The notes under the pieces were generated by a model. That model was not told the origin of the DNA. It saw only the letters and a program-made list of their open reading frames with translations, and did no database searches. A program made the position numbers and the translations under genes. 34,160 bases of DNA from a virus: IMG/VR virus record IMGVR_UViG_3300030450_001962, positions 1 to 34,160 of that record; one strand, 5' to 3'. Positions within the stretch are counted from its first letter, which is position 1. Each line of letters opens with the position of its first letter. Shown here piece by piece: positions 5,862 to 10,662 of the stretch.

Positions 5862-6098
5862 TCACCTATAGGAGACACCCTCGAGGTGTTTTGTGCAGGA
5901 GTACTTAAGACCGTGTCTTTTTGCTTCAGCTACCATTGCTTCTTTTTCTTCTAAAGAGTAGGCGTAATCATCCCAGTCTTTTTCAGTAACAATGTGCCAG
6001 TAATAAACAGGGTTTTGTTCCCTTTCGAGCTCTTCTTTGTGGAGTTGGTCTTGCTCTTCTTCGTATCTAAGAAGTGCAGTTTCATGGAAGTCAGACAT
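5862..6098 (-). CDS. Small acidic hypothetical protein (78 aa)
   Basis: It starts MSDFHETALLRYEEEQDQLH two bases after the leader octamer of cassette C. The N-terminal 30 residues are a highly charged helix; the middle contains YYWHIVTEKDWDDYAYSLEEK and a second helix follows. No membrane segment or known motif. It is the only gene between its own operator-promoter and terminator, so it is an independently controlled early product. Function unknown. Confidence 0.65.
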   Translation of the reverse strand: MSDFHETALLRYEEEQDQLHKEELEREQNPVYYWHIVTEKDWDDYAYSLEEKEAMVAEAKRHGLKYSCTKHLEGVSYR

Positions 6099-6100
6099 TT

Positions 6101-6161
6101 GTGGTTGATGTTTGAACTGATTTAATCTTAATAATATTAGTGCATAATGTCAATAAGATTA
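6101..6161 (-). promoter_or_regulatory. Operator-promoter cassette C with leader octamer
   Basis: Read leftward: TTGACA (6153-6148), 17 nt, TAAGAT (6130-6125), octamer TCAACCAC (6108-6101). The -35 lies in operator copy 6145-6161 and the -10 in operator copy 6123-6139 (one base off the perfect palindrome). The copies are offset by 22 bp, about two helical turns. Confidence 0.85.
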
Positions 6162-6178
6162 GGCAATTATTACAGAGC

Positions 6179-6200
6179 AAAAAAAAGAGCCTTTCGGCTC
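6179..6200 (-). terminator. Rho-independent terminator of gene 6202-6540
   Basis: Leftward stem GAGCC-GAAA-GGCTC (6200-6187) followed by eight Ts (6186-6179), starting 2 nt after the stop codon. The same hairpin, loop and T-run recur at 6621-6642. Confidence 0.9.
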
Positions 6201-6201
6201 C

Positions 6202-6540
6202 TTAATCGTATGTATCAAAATTAATGGGTTGACCTGTCCAAGGTTCGATTGTTCCTCTGTACGTTTCGTAAGCGGTTTCGCTTCCGTCATACTCGTCAAC
6301 ATTAATTTTTTTCCTGAACTCTGGGCCTCTTTTGGTTGATTCAAGGTCTGGAAGTTTTGTTCCTGCTTGTCCATATCCGTCATGGGTGTGAATGATGCTA
6401 GGAACTTTTTTAAACCATACGGTTTTTTTTGTTCGCCTTGTGACTTGGAAGAAATCAACAAGGCTCATAGTTGCTCCCCATTCCATCATGCAGATTTGAC
6501 CTTCTACAAATTCAAGAGGTTGAAGAATTGTTGTTGTCAT
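6202..6540 (-). CDS. Hypothetical protein (112 aa) in a single-gene operator unit
   Basis: The product starts MTTTILQPLEFVEGQICMME and contains VDFFQVTRRTKKTVWFKKVP followed by a Gly/Tyr block (HDGYGQAGT). The phrase 'DFxQVxRRTxKxVWxK' resembles a family of short phage proteins of unknown function that I recall from other tailed phages. No catalytic motif is visible. The gene stands alone between cassette D and a terminator touching its stop codon. It is one of the longer members of the string of small units. Confidence 0.65.
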   Translation of the reverse strand: MTTTILQPLEFVEGQICMMEWGATMSLVDFFQVTRRTKKTVWFKKVPSIIHTHDGYGQAGTKLPDLESTKRGPEFRKKINVDEYDGSETAYETYRGTIEPWTGQPINFDTYD

Positions 6541-6548
6541 TTGTAAGC

Positions 6549-6603
6549 GTGGTTGATTACCTCTTAATCTTATTAAGATTATTCCTTAATGTCAATAAGA
6601 TTA
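6549..6603 (-). promoter_or_regulatory. Operator-promoter cassette D with leader octamer
   Basis: Leftward TTGACA at 6595-6590, 17-nt spacer, TAAGAT at 6572-6567, octamer TCAACCAC at 6556-6549, 8 nt before the ATG at 6540. Operator copies are 6587-6603 (over the -35) and 6565-6581 (over the -10, a perfect palindrome), offset by 22 bp. Confidence 0.88.
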
Positions 6604-6620
6604 GCTAGTTATTACAAGGC

Positions 6621-6642
6621 AAAAAAAAGAGCCTTTCGGCTC
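6621..6642 (-). terminator. Rho-independent terminator of gene 6644-6808
   Basis: Leftward GAGCC-GAAA-GGCTC (6642-6629) plus eight Ts (6628-6621), identical to the terminator at 6179-6200. This suggests the promoter-gene-terminator unit was duplicated or exchanged as a block. Confidence 0.9.
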
Positions 6643-6643
6643 C

Positions 6644-6808
6644 TTAGTTCTTTAAAAGTGTTCTTCTGACTTGTTCTTCTTGATAGCGGTTGATCATGTT
6701 TTGGGTTTTGATCTTGGCTTGTCCTGTTACCTTGTCTAGCTGGGCTGTAAGCTCTTGGATTTGGTTAGCAATGTTGAAGTCAGAAAAAGTATGAATTGGA
6801 AGATTCAT
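6644..6808 (-). CDS. Small helical protein (54 aa) in a single-gene operator unit
   Basis: An ATG at 6808 opens 54 codons ending TAA at 6646-6644. The sequence starts MNLPIHTFSDFNIANQIQEL and is mostly one helix rich in Gln, Lys and Arg (LTAQLDKVTGQAKIKTQNMI). No membrane segment or motif. It is bounded by cassette F, 10 nt past the leader octamer, and by a terminator starting at its stop codon, which is strong evidence that this tiny frame is a real gene. Function unknown; an inhibitor or adaptor peptide acting early in infection is a reasonable guess. Confidence 0.75.
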   Translation of the reverse strand: MNLPIHTFSDFNIANQIQELTAQLDKVTGQAKIKTQNMINRYQEEQVRRTLLKN

Positions 6809-6818
6809 TGTGTAAGTC

Positions 6819-6873
6819 GTGGTTGATTACTTCTTAATCTTATTAAGATTATTGGATAATGTCAATAAGATTA
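6819..6873 (-). promoter_or_regulatory. Operator-promoter cassette F with leader octamer
   Basis: Leftward TTGACA at 6865-6860, 17-nt spacer, TAAGAT at 6842-6837, octamer TCAACCAC at 6826-6819. Operator copies are 6857-6873 and 6835-6851 (the latter a perfect palindrome). It closely matches cassette D over the whole element, including the bases around the octamer. Confidence 0.88.
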
Positions 6874-6900
6874 ATTATTTGTAACAGATCTGTAATATTA

Positions 6901-6966
6901 GGGGCTTGGTCTGACATGTGGCAATGAAGAACCTCAACCACGGGATTCTTCAAATCAGCAAGCCCC
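6901..6966. ncRNA. Long intergenic stem-loop whose apical loop carries the leader octamer or its complement
   Basis: Outer arms GGGGCTTG (6901-6908) and CAAGCCCC (6959-6966) pair perfectly. After a 2-nt bulge, CTGA (6911-6914) pairs with TCAG (6955-6958). An inner hairpin GAAGAA (6926-6931) / TTCTTC (6946-6951) extends by CC/GG past one bulged A to a 9-nt loop at 6934-6942. On the plus strand the loop reads TCAACCACG; on the minus strand it reads CGTGGTTGA, complementary to the octamer in eight early leaders. No good promoter or T-run was found next to it, so its transcription is unproven and the feature type is provisional. A DNA cruciform or origin element is the main alternative. Confidence 0.5.
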
Positions 6967-6986
6967 GTTCTTATTCTAATTGAGAT

Positions 6987-7018
6987 TAGGGTAAATAGGG
7001 TAAATAGGGTAAATAGGG
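6987..7018. repeat. Tandem 9-bp repeats TAGGGTAAA (3.6 copies)
   Basis: Three full copies and one partial copy of TAGGGTAAA lie between the stem-loop at 6901-6966 and the terminator at 7020-7044, in a stretch with no gene. Direct repeats next to a stem-loop could be protein-binding iterons, for instance at an origin, or simple slippage. Confidence 0.7.
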
Positions 7019-7019
7019 C

Positions 7020-7044
7020 AAAAAAAAAGCCCCCTTGCGGAGGC
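7020..7044 (-). terminator. Rho-independent terminator of gene 7053-7211
   Basis: Leftward stem GCCTCC-GCAA-GGGGGC (7044-7029, one T-G pair) followed by nine Ts (7028-7020), 8 nt after the stop codon. Confidence 0.9.
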
Positions 7045-7052
7045 TGTTTGAT

Positions 7053-7211
7053 TTAGAAGATTGCGGCGACTAGGGCGGTTGCTCCTAGTAAAATTAGAGC
7101 TGATCTTAATTCCTCGGTGAGGTTTTGGATTTGCTCTGCCTGATCTTCGATGAGTGGAACACATTCTGCAATAATTTCAGCTTTTGTGTTTTTCTCAGTG
7201 ATTGAAGTCAT
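7053..7211 (-). CDS. Small tail-anchored membrane protein (52 aa)
   Basis: An ATG at 7211 opens 52 codons ending TAA at 7055-7053. The N-terminal 37 residues form a coiled-coil-like helix (EIIAECVPLIEDQAEQIQNL), and the C-terminus (SALILLGATALVAAIF) is a single transmembrane helix. This coil-then-TM order resembles XhlA-type haemolysin/holin accessory proteins, though it is shorter than that family; other tail-anchored phage effectors look the same. It stands alone between the cassette at 7224-7275 and a strong terminator. Confidence 0.75.
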   Translation of the reverse strand: MTSITEKNTKAEIIAECVPLIEDQAEQIQNLTEELRSALILLGATALVAAIF

Positions 7212-7223
7212 TTGAAGAGTCGT

Positions 7224-7275
7224 GTGGTTGACTTTTTAATCTTAATAAGATTAGTGGATAATCTCAATAAGATTA
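7224..7275 (-). promoter_or_regulatory. Operator-promoter cassette H with leader octamer
   Basis: Leftward TTGAGA at 7267-7262 (one base off TTGACA), 17-nt spacer, TAAGAT at 7244-7239, octamer TCAACCAC at 7231-7224, 12 nt before the ATG. Operator copies are 7259-7275 and 7237-7253 (perfect). Because the -35 reads TTGAGA, the upstream copy is closer to a full palindrome than in other cassettes. Confidence 0.85.
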
Positions 7276-7298
7276 GGAGCTATTGAAACAATTTGTAA

Positions 7299-7315
7299 TA
7301 ATCTCAATAAGATTA
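7299..7315. promoter_or_regulatory. Third, isolated copy of the 17-bp operator
   Basis: TAATCTCAATAAGATTA, identical to the upstream operator of cassette H and centred 40 bp further from the gene. It lies 15 nt beyond the stop of gene 7330-7749. No -10 lies at the right distance, so it may serve as an auxiliary binding site. Confidence 0.75.
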
Positions 7316-7329
7316 GCTTAGATCCATTT

Positions 7330-7749
7330 CTATTTGACCTCGGCAGCGATAACTCTTAAAGCGTTCAAGTACATCAAATCATTCATTGCTGCACCTATTC
7401 GGGTTTGAATAACACAATTAGCTTCTGCTTCTGAATAAACTTTTGCCTTCAGCTTTTCAGGTCGTTTTAAGTAATAAGAATCCTCCAAGACAAGCTTTTT
7501 CCATGCGTAAGGAAGATCGTTTTGTAACGACTGATAAAAAGTTAATTCTTTTTCCACACGTTGAAGGCATGTTTCAATCCTTGTAATTGGATAAAGTTCT
7601 AAATCTTTTGTTTGTGCAAAATTCTTTTTAGAAACACAAGCAAATAAAAGTCTTGTTAAAGCCTTGTCAACATCACTTGTTTTTCTATGGGCAGAATCGG
7701 CAAAGAAAACAGAGTTCTTGCCAATTGCTTTGAAGGCTCTTCCTGACAT
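7330..7749 (-). CDS. Hypothetical protein (139 aa), last gene of a four-gene coupled unit
   Basis: It begins MSGRAFKAIGKNSVFFADSA, and its ATG overlaps the TAA of the upstream gene (TAATG). The product is soluble, basic and largely helical: VDKALTRLLFACVSKKNF, then YPITRIETCLQRVEKELTFY, and a C-terminal helix around MNDLMYLNALRVIAAEVK. No membrane segment, zinc ligand set or catalytic motif is visible and I recognise no family. It is expressed with the DUF2958-like gene through a chain of overlapping stops and starts. Confidence 0.65.
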   Translation of the reverse strand: MSGRAFKAIGKNSVFFADSAHRKTSDVDKALTRLLFACVSKKNFAQTKDLELYPITRIETCLQRVEKELTFYQSLQNDLPYAWKKLVLEDSYYLKRPEKLKAKVYSEAEANCVIQTRIGAAMNDLMYLNALRVIAAEVK

Positions 7750-8228
7750 TATTTTTTCATCCCCTTTCTCGCTCTTTCAAATGCTCTTTCAATTTGTCTT
7801 TCTGTATTTGCTTGAACGTCAAATCCGGGCTTGGAAAATTCTTCCCAAGAAATATCGTGTAATTGTCTGCAAGTCGTTTCAAGGTCATAAAAAATAGCTG
7901 AAGGCTTTGGGTTCATTCCTGTCTCGTAGTGATAGCCTCTTTTTAATTCTCCACATTTGCGTAATGCTCTCAAGTCTCCTTCCTTGATGTGAAGCAATTT
8001 GCTAGTAACCGTTGTCGGAGATTTGAAATTGAACTTCTGCTGTTCAACCTTGAGAACAGGTTTTTCTTTTTTTGGCTCGTCTTCTTGAAGTTTTAAAAGC
8101 TTGTGCATTAACAAGTGCAGCTCGGAAACTTCTTCTTTTACTGCTTCCCAATCTCCACGCATAACATCGTCATGCTTGTCTCGTGCTAAGTCGTAGAGAC
8201 TTTCTAATTCGGAATTAGTTAAATTCAT
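7749..8228 (-). CDS. Hypothetical protein (159 aa) with a possible DNA-binding C-terminal half
   Basis: The start MNLTNSELESLYDLARDKHD at 8228 is chosen because this ATG overlaps the TGA of the upstream 42-residue frame (ATGA); a longer frame to 8270 would overlap that gene fully. Residues 1-50 are acidic helices (VKEEVSELHLLMHKLLKLQE). A Lys/Pro linker leads to TSKLLHIKEGDLRALRKCGE, then RGYHYETGMNPKPSAIFYDL, which reads like a small helix-turn-helix plus wing as in excisionase-type or MerR-like modules. A basic helix (ERQIERAFERARKGMKK) ends the protein. The DNA-binding idea is inference from pattern only. Confidence 0.65.
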   Translation of the reverse strand: MNLTNSELESLYDLARDKHDDVMRGDWEAVKEEVSELHLLMHKLLKLQEDEPKKEKPVLKVEQQKFNFKSPTTVTSKLLHIKEGDLRALRKCGELKRGYHYETGMNPKPSAIFYDLETTCRQLHDISWEEFSKPGFDVQANTERQIERAFERARKGMKK

Positions 8229-8353
8229 TTTAGGGATTCGCAAGCTAGTTGGATTTTGTTGACCTCGCAATCTTGGCGGGTCATGTCGGAAAGGGATGAA
8301 TTAACACCCCAAAAAAGAACCGCCATGAAGGCGGTAAAAAAGAGGAATCTCAT
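8225..8353 (-). CDS. Tiny secreted or membrane-anchored protein (42 aa) overlapping a terminator
   Basis: The ATG at 8353 overlaps the TGA of gene 8350-8631, and its own TGA overlaps the ATG at 8228; both junctions are ATGA. The product starts MRFLFFTAFMAVLFWGVNSS, a signal-peptide-like hydrophobic segment, followed by a short polar tail with two Cys (residues 29 and 37) that could form a disulfide outside the membrane. The hydrophobic codons coincide with an intrinsic-terminator-like hairpin (8311-8335). The double coupling favours a real gene. Function unknown. Confidence 0.6.
   Translation of the reverse strand: MRFLFFTAFMAVLFWGVNSSLSDMTRQDCEVNKIQLACESLK
8311..8335 (-). terminator. Terminator-like hairpin inside the 42-residue gene
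   Basis: Leftward stem ACCGCC-TTCAT-GGCGGT (8335-8319), then TC and six Ts (8316-8311), 15 nt after the stop of the DUF2958-like gene. It lies within the coding frame 8225-8353, so it may reduce transcription of the three downstream genes unless ribosomes cover it. Confidence 0.65.
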
Positions 8354-8631
8354 TTTGTTAATTCCTCGAAATCTGTTGTCTCAAAAGAAAGATCTCTTTC
8401 AACTTTTAGACCGAATGGACCTTGGATCCCTTCGATCTCTTTCATGTTGAAATAGCCCATTTCTTTTTCTTGGCCTTCAACGTATCCGAAGCAGTCGCCT
8501 GTTTCTGGATCGTATTCCATAACGTACCAAGTCCAGTAGCTCCAAGGGGTGAACCATTTCACATACGCTTTGTTAGTAGCTGAATGAATGGCGGGAAGCT
8601 TTTTCTCAAGTGCTTTTGTTAAAAGTTTCAT
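8350..8631 (-). CDS. DUF2958-family protein
   Basis: A 93-residue protein matching the DUF2958 pattern: MKLLTKALEKKLPAIHS at the N-terminus, KWFTPWSYWTWYVMEYDPET, FGYVEGQEKEMGYFNMKEI and GPFGLKVERDLSFE. The family is widespread on plasmids and phages and has no established function as far as I know. Length is normal for the family. It is the first gene of a four-gene translationally coupled unit under cassette J. Confidence 0.85.
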   Translation of the reverse strand: MKLLTKALEKKLPAIHSATNKAYVKWFTPWSYWTWYVMEYDPETGDCFGYVEGQEKEMGYFNMKEIEGIQGPFGLKVERDLSFETTDFEELTK

Positions 8632-8637
8632 GGGCCT

Positions 8638-8692
8638 GTGGTTGATGGCTTTCTAATCTTAATAAGATTATGGGATAATGTCAATAAGATTA
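8638..8692 (-). promoter_or_regulatory. Operator-promoter cassette J with leader octamer
   Basis: Leftward TTGACA at 8684-8679, 17-nt spacer, TAAGAT at 8661-8656, octamer TCAACCAC at 8645-8638, 6 nt before the ATG. Operator copies are 8676-8692 and 8654-8670 (perfect palindrome), 22 bp apart. The upstream copy overlaps the stop codon of gene 8690-9028. Confidence 0.88.
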
Positions 8693-9028
8693 TTTGATTT
8701 CGTTGTATTCGTAATATTCATCAAACAAGGCTCCGTCTGCATTTGCGGCTTGCTTCCATTCAATTGGTTTCAATTCCTGCTCCAGTTTTACCTTGGTTTG
8801 ATCTCTCAATTCTAAAAGGCTATCCATTGCTGCGTTTAAGCTTTTCATGTCCTTCTCGTTCAATCCTGCTTTTTTCAGTTCTTCATCCGTAACGCTCGAA
8901 ATGATTCTTTGAATTGCTCGGTATGCAACGCCAGCATCATTTTTTGCGTCAGTGTCAATCAGCTCCCAGTTGCCTTCACATTCTTCTTTGTAGAATTTGC
9001 CTTTGATCCATCTAACTTCTTTTGACAT
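8690..9028 (-). CDS. Hypothetical protein (112 aa)
   Basis: It begins MSKEVRWIKGKFYKEECEGN with an N-terminal beta hairpin-like segment (GKFYKEECEGNWELIDTDA). Helices follow (AIQRIISSVTDEELKKAGLN, MKSLNAAMDSLLELRDQTKV), then an acidic/aromatic tail ending YYEYNEIK. No family recognised. Unlike its neighbours it has no operator cassette directly upstream: its leader holds only TATATA and a run of nine Cs (minus strand) after the terminator at 9067-9084. It may be read through from the gene at 9093-9251 or from an unusual promoter. Confidence 0.65.
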   Translation of the reverse strand: MSKEVRWIKGKFYKEECEGNWELIDTDAKNDAGVAYRAIQRIISSVTDEELKKAGLNEKDMKSLNAAMDSLLELRDQTKVKLEQELKPIEWKQAANADGALFDEYYEYNEIK

Positions 9029-9066
9029 GGTTTTTATATAGGGGGGGGGATGTAGGAAAAATAAAA

Positions 9067-9084
9067 AGCCTCCCGAAGGAGGCT
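9067..9084 (-). terminator. Terminator of gene 9093-9251
   Basis: Stem AGCCTCC/GGAGGCT (7 bp) with a 4-nt loop, followed leftward by TTTTTATTTTT. On the plus strand the same stem is followed by CTTGTTTTT, so it may act weakly in both directions. Confidence 0.85.
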
Positions 9085-9092
9085 CTTGTTTT

Positions 9093-9251
9093 TCAGTCGA
9101 TCATTTCCTCGACTGCTTTTTGTAATTTGGCTGTTTCTTTGACGAGTTCGTTAGCGGTTTCAACCATTCGGTCAAGATCTGCTTGGATTTTTTCGTCATG
9201 TCTTTTCATATCTCCAAGGAGGATATTTAAAGATTCAGCAAGTTGTCCCAT
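9093..9251 (-). CDS. Small coiled-coil protein (52 aa) in a single-gene operator unit
   Basis: An ATG at 9251 opens 52 codons ending TGA at 9095-9093. The product starts MGQLAESLNILLGDMKRHDE and is almost entirely one amphipathic helix with heptad-like spacing (KIQADLDRMVETANELVKET), so it should form a coiled-coil dimer or oligomer. No motif identifies its role. It lies between cassette L and the strong terminator at 9067-9084, the same monocistronic layout as 6644-6808 and 7053-7211. Confidence 0.75.
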   Translation of the reverse strand: MGQLAESLNILLGDMKRHDEKIQADLDRMVETANELVKETAKLQKAVEEMID

Positions 9252-9393
9252 GAATTAAGTCCTTTGTGGTTGACTCGTTAATCTTAATAAGATTATTGCC
9301 TTGGGTCAAGCCCTCCCTTAACCATTCACCATGTTTAACTTGCTGTTCTCTGATCTTTCTGCAATGCTCGCAATTACATAAATAATCCTGCAT
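9235..9393 (-). CDS. Possible small Cys-rich protein running into a promoter (52 aa)
   Basis: An ATG at 9393 opens 52 codons beginning MQDYLCNCEHCRKIREQQVK. The C-x-C-x2-C cluster next to a His resembles a zinc-binding knuckle. The second half of the frame reads through cassette L and past the start of the next gene by 17 nt. Either a real gene has had a promoter cassette inserted at its 3' end, or only the first ~30 codons are ancestral. The upstream region has only a weak promoter match. Confidence 0.35.
   Translation of the reverse strand: MQDYLCNCEHCRKIREQQVKHGEWLREGLTQGNNLIKINESTTKDLIHGTTC
9266..9309 (-). promoter_or_regulatory. Operator-promoter cassette L with leader octamer, single operator
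   Basis: Leftward TTGACC at 9309-9304, 17-nt spacer, TAAGAT at 9286-9281, octamer TCAACCAC at 9273-9266. The -10 lies in a perfect operator palindrome (9279-9295); the operator normally over the -35 is absent. AGGA about 8 nt before the ATG makes this one of the few leaders with a Shine-Dalgarno match. Confidence 0.82.
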
Positions 9394-9462
9394 TGGCTTG
9401 AATAGTTCCTTGCCTTACACTAATGGCCTATTAAACTTGGAGCATTTAAGCTTCTTTTATTT

Positions 9463-10662
9463 TTGACTTCAATACAAGATTTAAAAAGCGACCATAAAAA
9501 CGCTCGTAAAAGGACAGACCGTTCTTCTTCCTTAATCAAAGAATCCTTAGAGAAATTTGGGGCGGCTCGTTCAATAGTTATAGATGAAGAAAACAGAATC
9601 CTTGCTGGTAATGGAACCATAGAAGGAGCAAAAGCAGCAGGTATAAAAAACCTTCGAGTAATAGAAACAGACGGTAAAGAAATTATTGCTGTCAAAAGAA
9701 CTGGACTAACAGAAGAGGACAAGGTTGGTTTAGCTCTTGCTGATAATAGAACTTCTGATTTATCCGAATGGGATGCTGAAATGCTTAAGCAGCTTTCAGA
9801 AGAACAGGATTTAGAACCTTGGTTTAATGAAGGTGATCTTACTGAACTGATAGGAGAACCAGAAAAAGATGAAGGCTTAACCGATCCTGATGATGCTCCT
9901 AAAGCACCAGAAGAACCAATAACAAAAGAAGGTGATTTATATATTCTTGGAAACCATCGTCTTCTCTGTGGTGACTCTACAAATATTGAGCATGTAGAAA
10001 CTTTAATGAATGGAAAGAAAGCAGATATGGTTTTTACAGATCCTCCTTATGGATGCAATATTAAGGGAGGAGCCAATAGTAGTAATTTAATTGCAGGAGA
10101 TTTAACTCAAGTAGCTATTCCATTTTCTTTTGATTTAGCAGTTGACAGAGCAACAAAGGATGATGCTAGATTTTATTTTTGTGGTTCAGAAGGAAATATC
10201 TCTTTATATGGCAAATTGTTTGATCGGTTTTTACATCAACTACCAAGACATCTAATTTGGATGAAGAATGGTTTTGTAATGAAACCCAATAATTACCATA
10301 ATCAATATGAAATTATCTTTTTTGGTTATAAGCCAAAAGGCGGTGGATTAAATCATTGGTACTCAGGTCGTACAGAATCAGAAGCTTCTGATATTTGGGT
10401 TATTAAAAGAGATCCATCAAAAGGATATTTACACCCAACTCAAAAACCGATAGAACTGCCAGAAAGAGCAATTACTAATAGTTCGCCTGTTAATGGTCTG
10501 GTTTATGAACCTTTTGGTGGTTCTGGCTCGACTCTTATTGCTTGTCAAAAGAATAATAGAGGATGTTATTCGATGGAGTTAGATCCTAAATATTGCGATG
10601 TCATCGTCAAAAGGTGGGAGGATTTTACTGGCAATAAAGCAAAACATGTAATATCTAACTAA
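9463..10662 (+). CDS. ParB/sulfiredoxin-like domain fused to a DNA methyltransferase
   Basis: A 399-residue protein. Residues ~3-90 match the ParB N-terminal nuclease-like domain found at the front of phage methyltransferases (KNARKRT, LIKESLEKFGAARSIVIDEE, ILAGNGTIEGAKAAG, DNRTSDLSEWD). The second part is an amino-methyltransferase: DPPYG at 193-197 (catalytic motif IV) precedes PFGGSGST at 350-357 (AdoMet motif I), and this order marks the beta class (N6-adenine or N4-cytosine). No restriction enzyme is adjacent, so it probably modifies phage DNA against host restriction or marks it for packaging. No in-frame ATG exists near the N-terminus; TTG at 9463 is the best start. It opens the late operon and abuts the small terminase by TAATG. 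Confidence 0.88.
   Translation: MTSIQDLKSDHKNARKRTDRSSSLIKESLEKFGAARSIVIDEENRILAGNGTIEGAKAAGIKNLRVIETDGKEIIAVKRTGLTEEDKVGLALADNRTSDLSEWDAEMLKQLSEEQDLEPWFNEGDLTELIGEPEKDEGLTDPDDAPKAPEEPITKEGDLYILGNHRLLCGDSTNIEHVETLMNGKKADMVFTDPPYGCNIKGGANSSNLIAGDLTQVAIPFSFDLAVDRATKDDARFYFCGSEGNISLYGKLFDRFLHQLPRHLIWMKNGFVMKPNNYHNQYEIIFFGYKPKGGGLNHWYSGRTESEASDIWVIKRDPSKGYLHPTQKPIELPERAITNSSPVNGLVYEPFGGSGSTLIACQKNNRGCYSMELDPKYCDVIVKRWEDFTGNKAKHVISN

Noticed and set aside
6159-6461. A second leftward frame over gene 6202-6540
   Set aside because: It starts inside the well-placed gene, reads through its terminator, and has no start signal; the frame beginning right after cassette D is the real one.
6901-6966. Known riboswitch or tRNA-like element at the stem-loop
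   Set aside because: I compared it with the conserved cores I remember for glutamine (glnA/downstream-peptide), preQ1, SAM and T-loop sequences and saw no match; no cloverleaf can be drawn.
6976-7164. A leftward frame giving a repeated Ile-Tyr-Pro peptide
   Set aside because: The repeats are only the translation of the 9-bp TAGGGTAAA array in an out-of-frame reading that crosses a terminator and the real gene 7053-7211.
9420-9722. A leftward frame of 100 codons over the start of the methyltransferase gene
   Set aside because: Ser/Phe/Leu-rich low-quality sequence opposite a clear ParB-like domain; no operator cassette or terminator.
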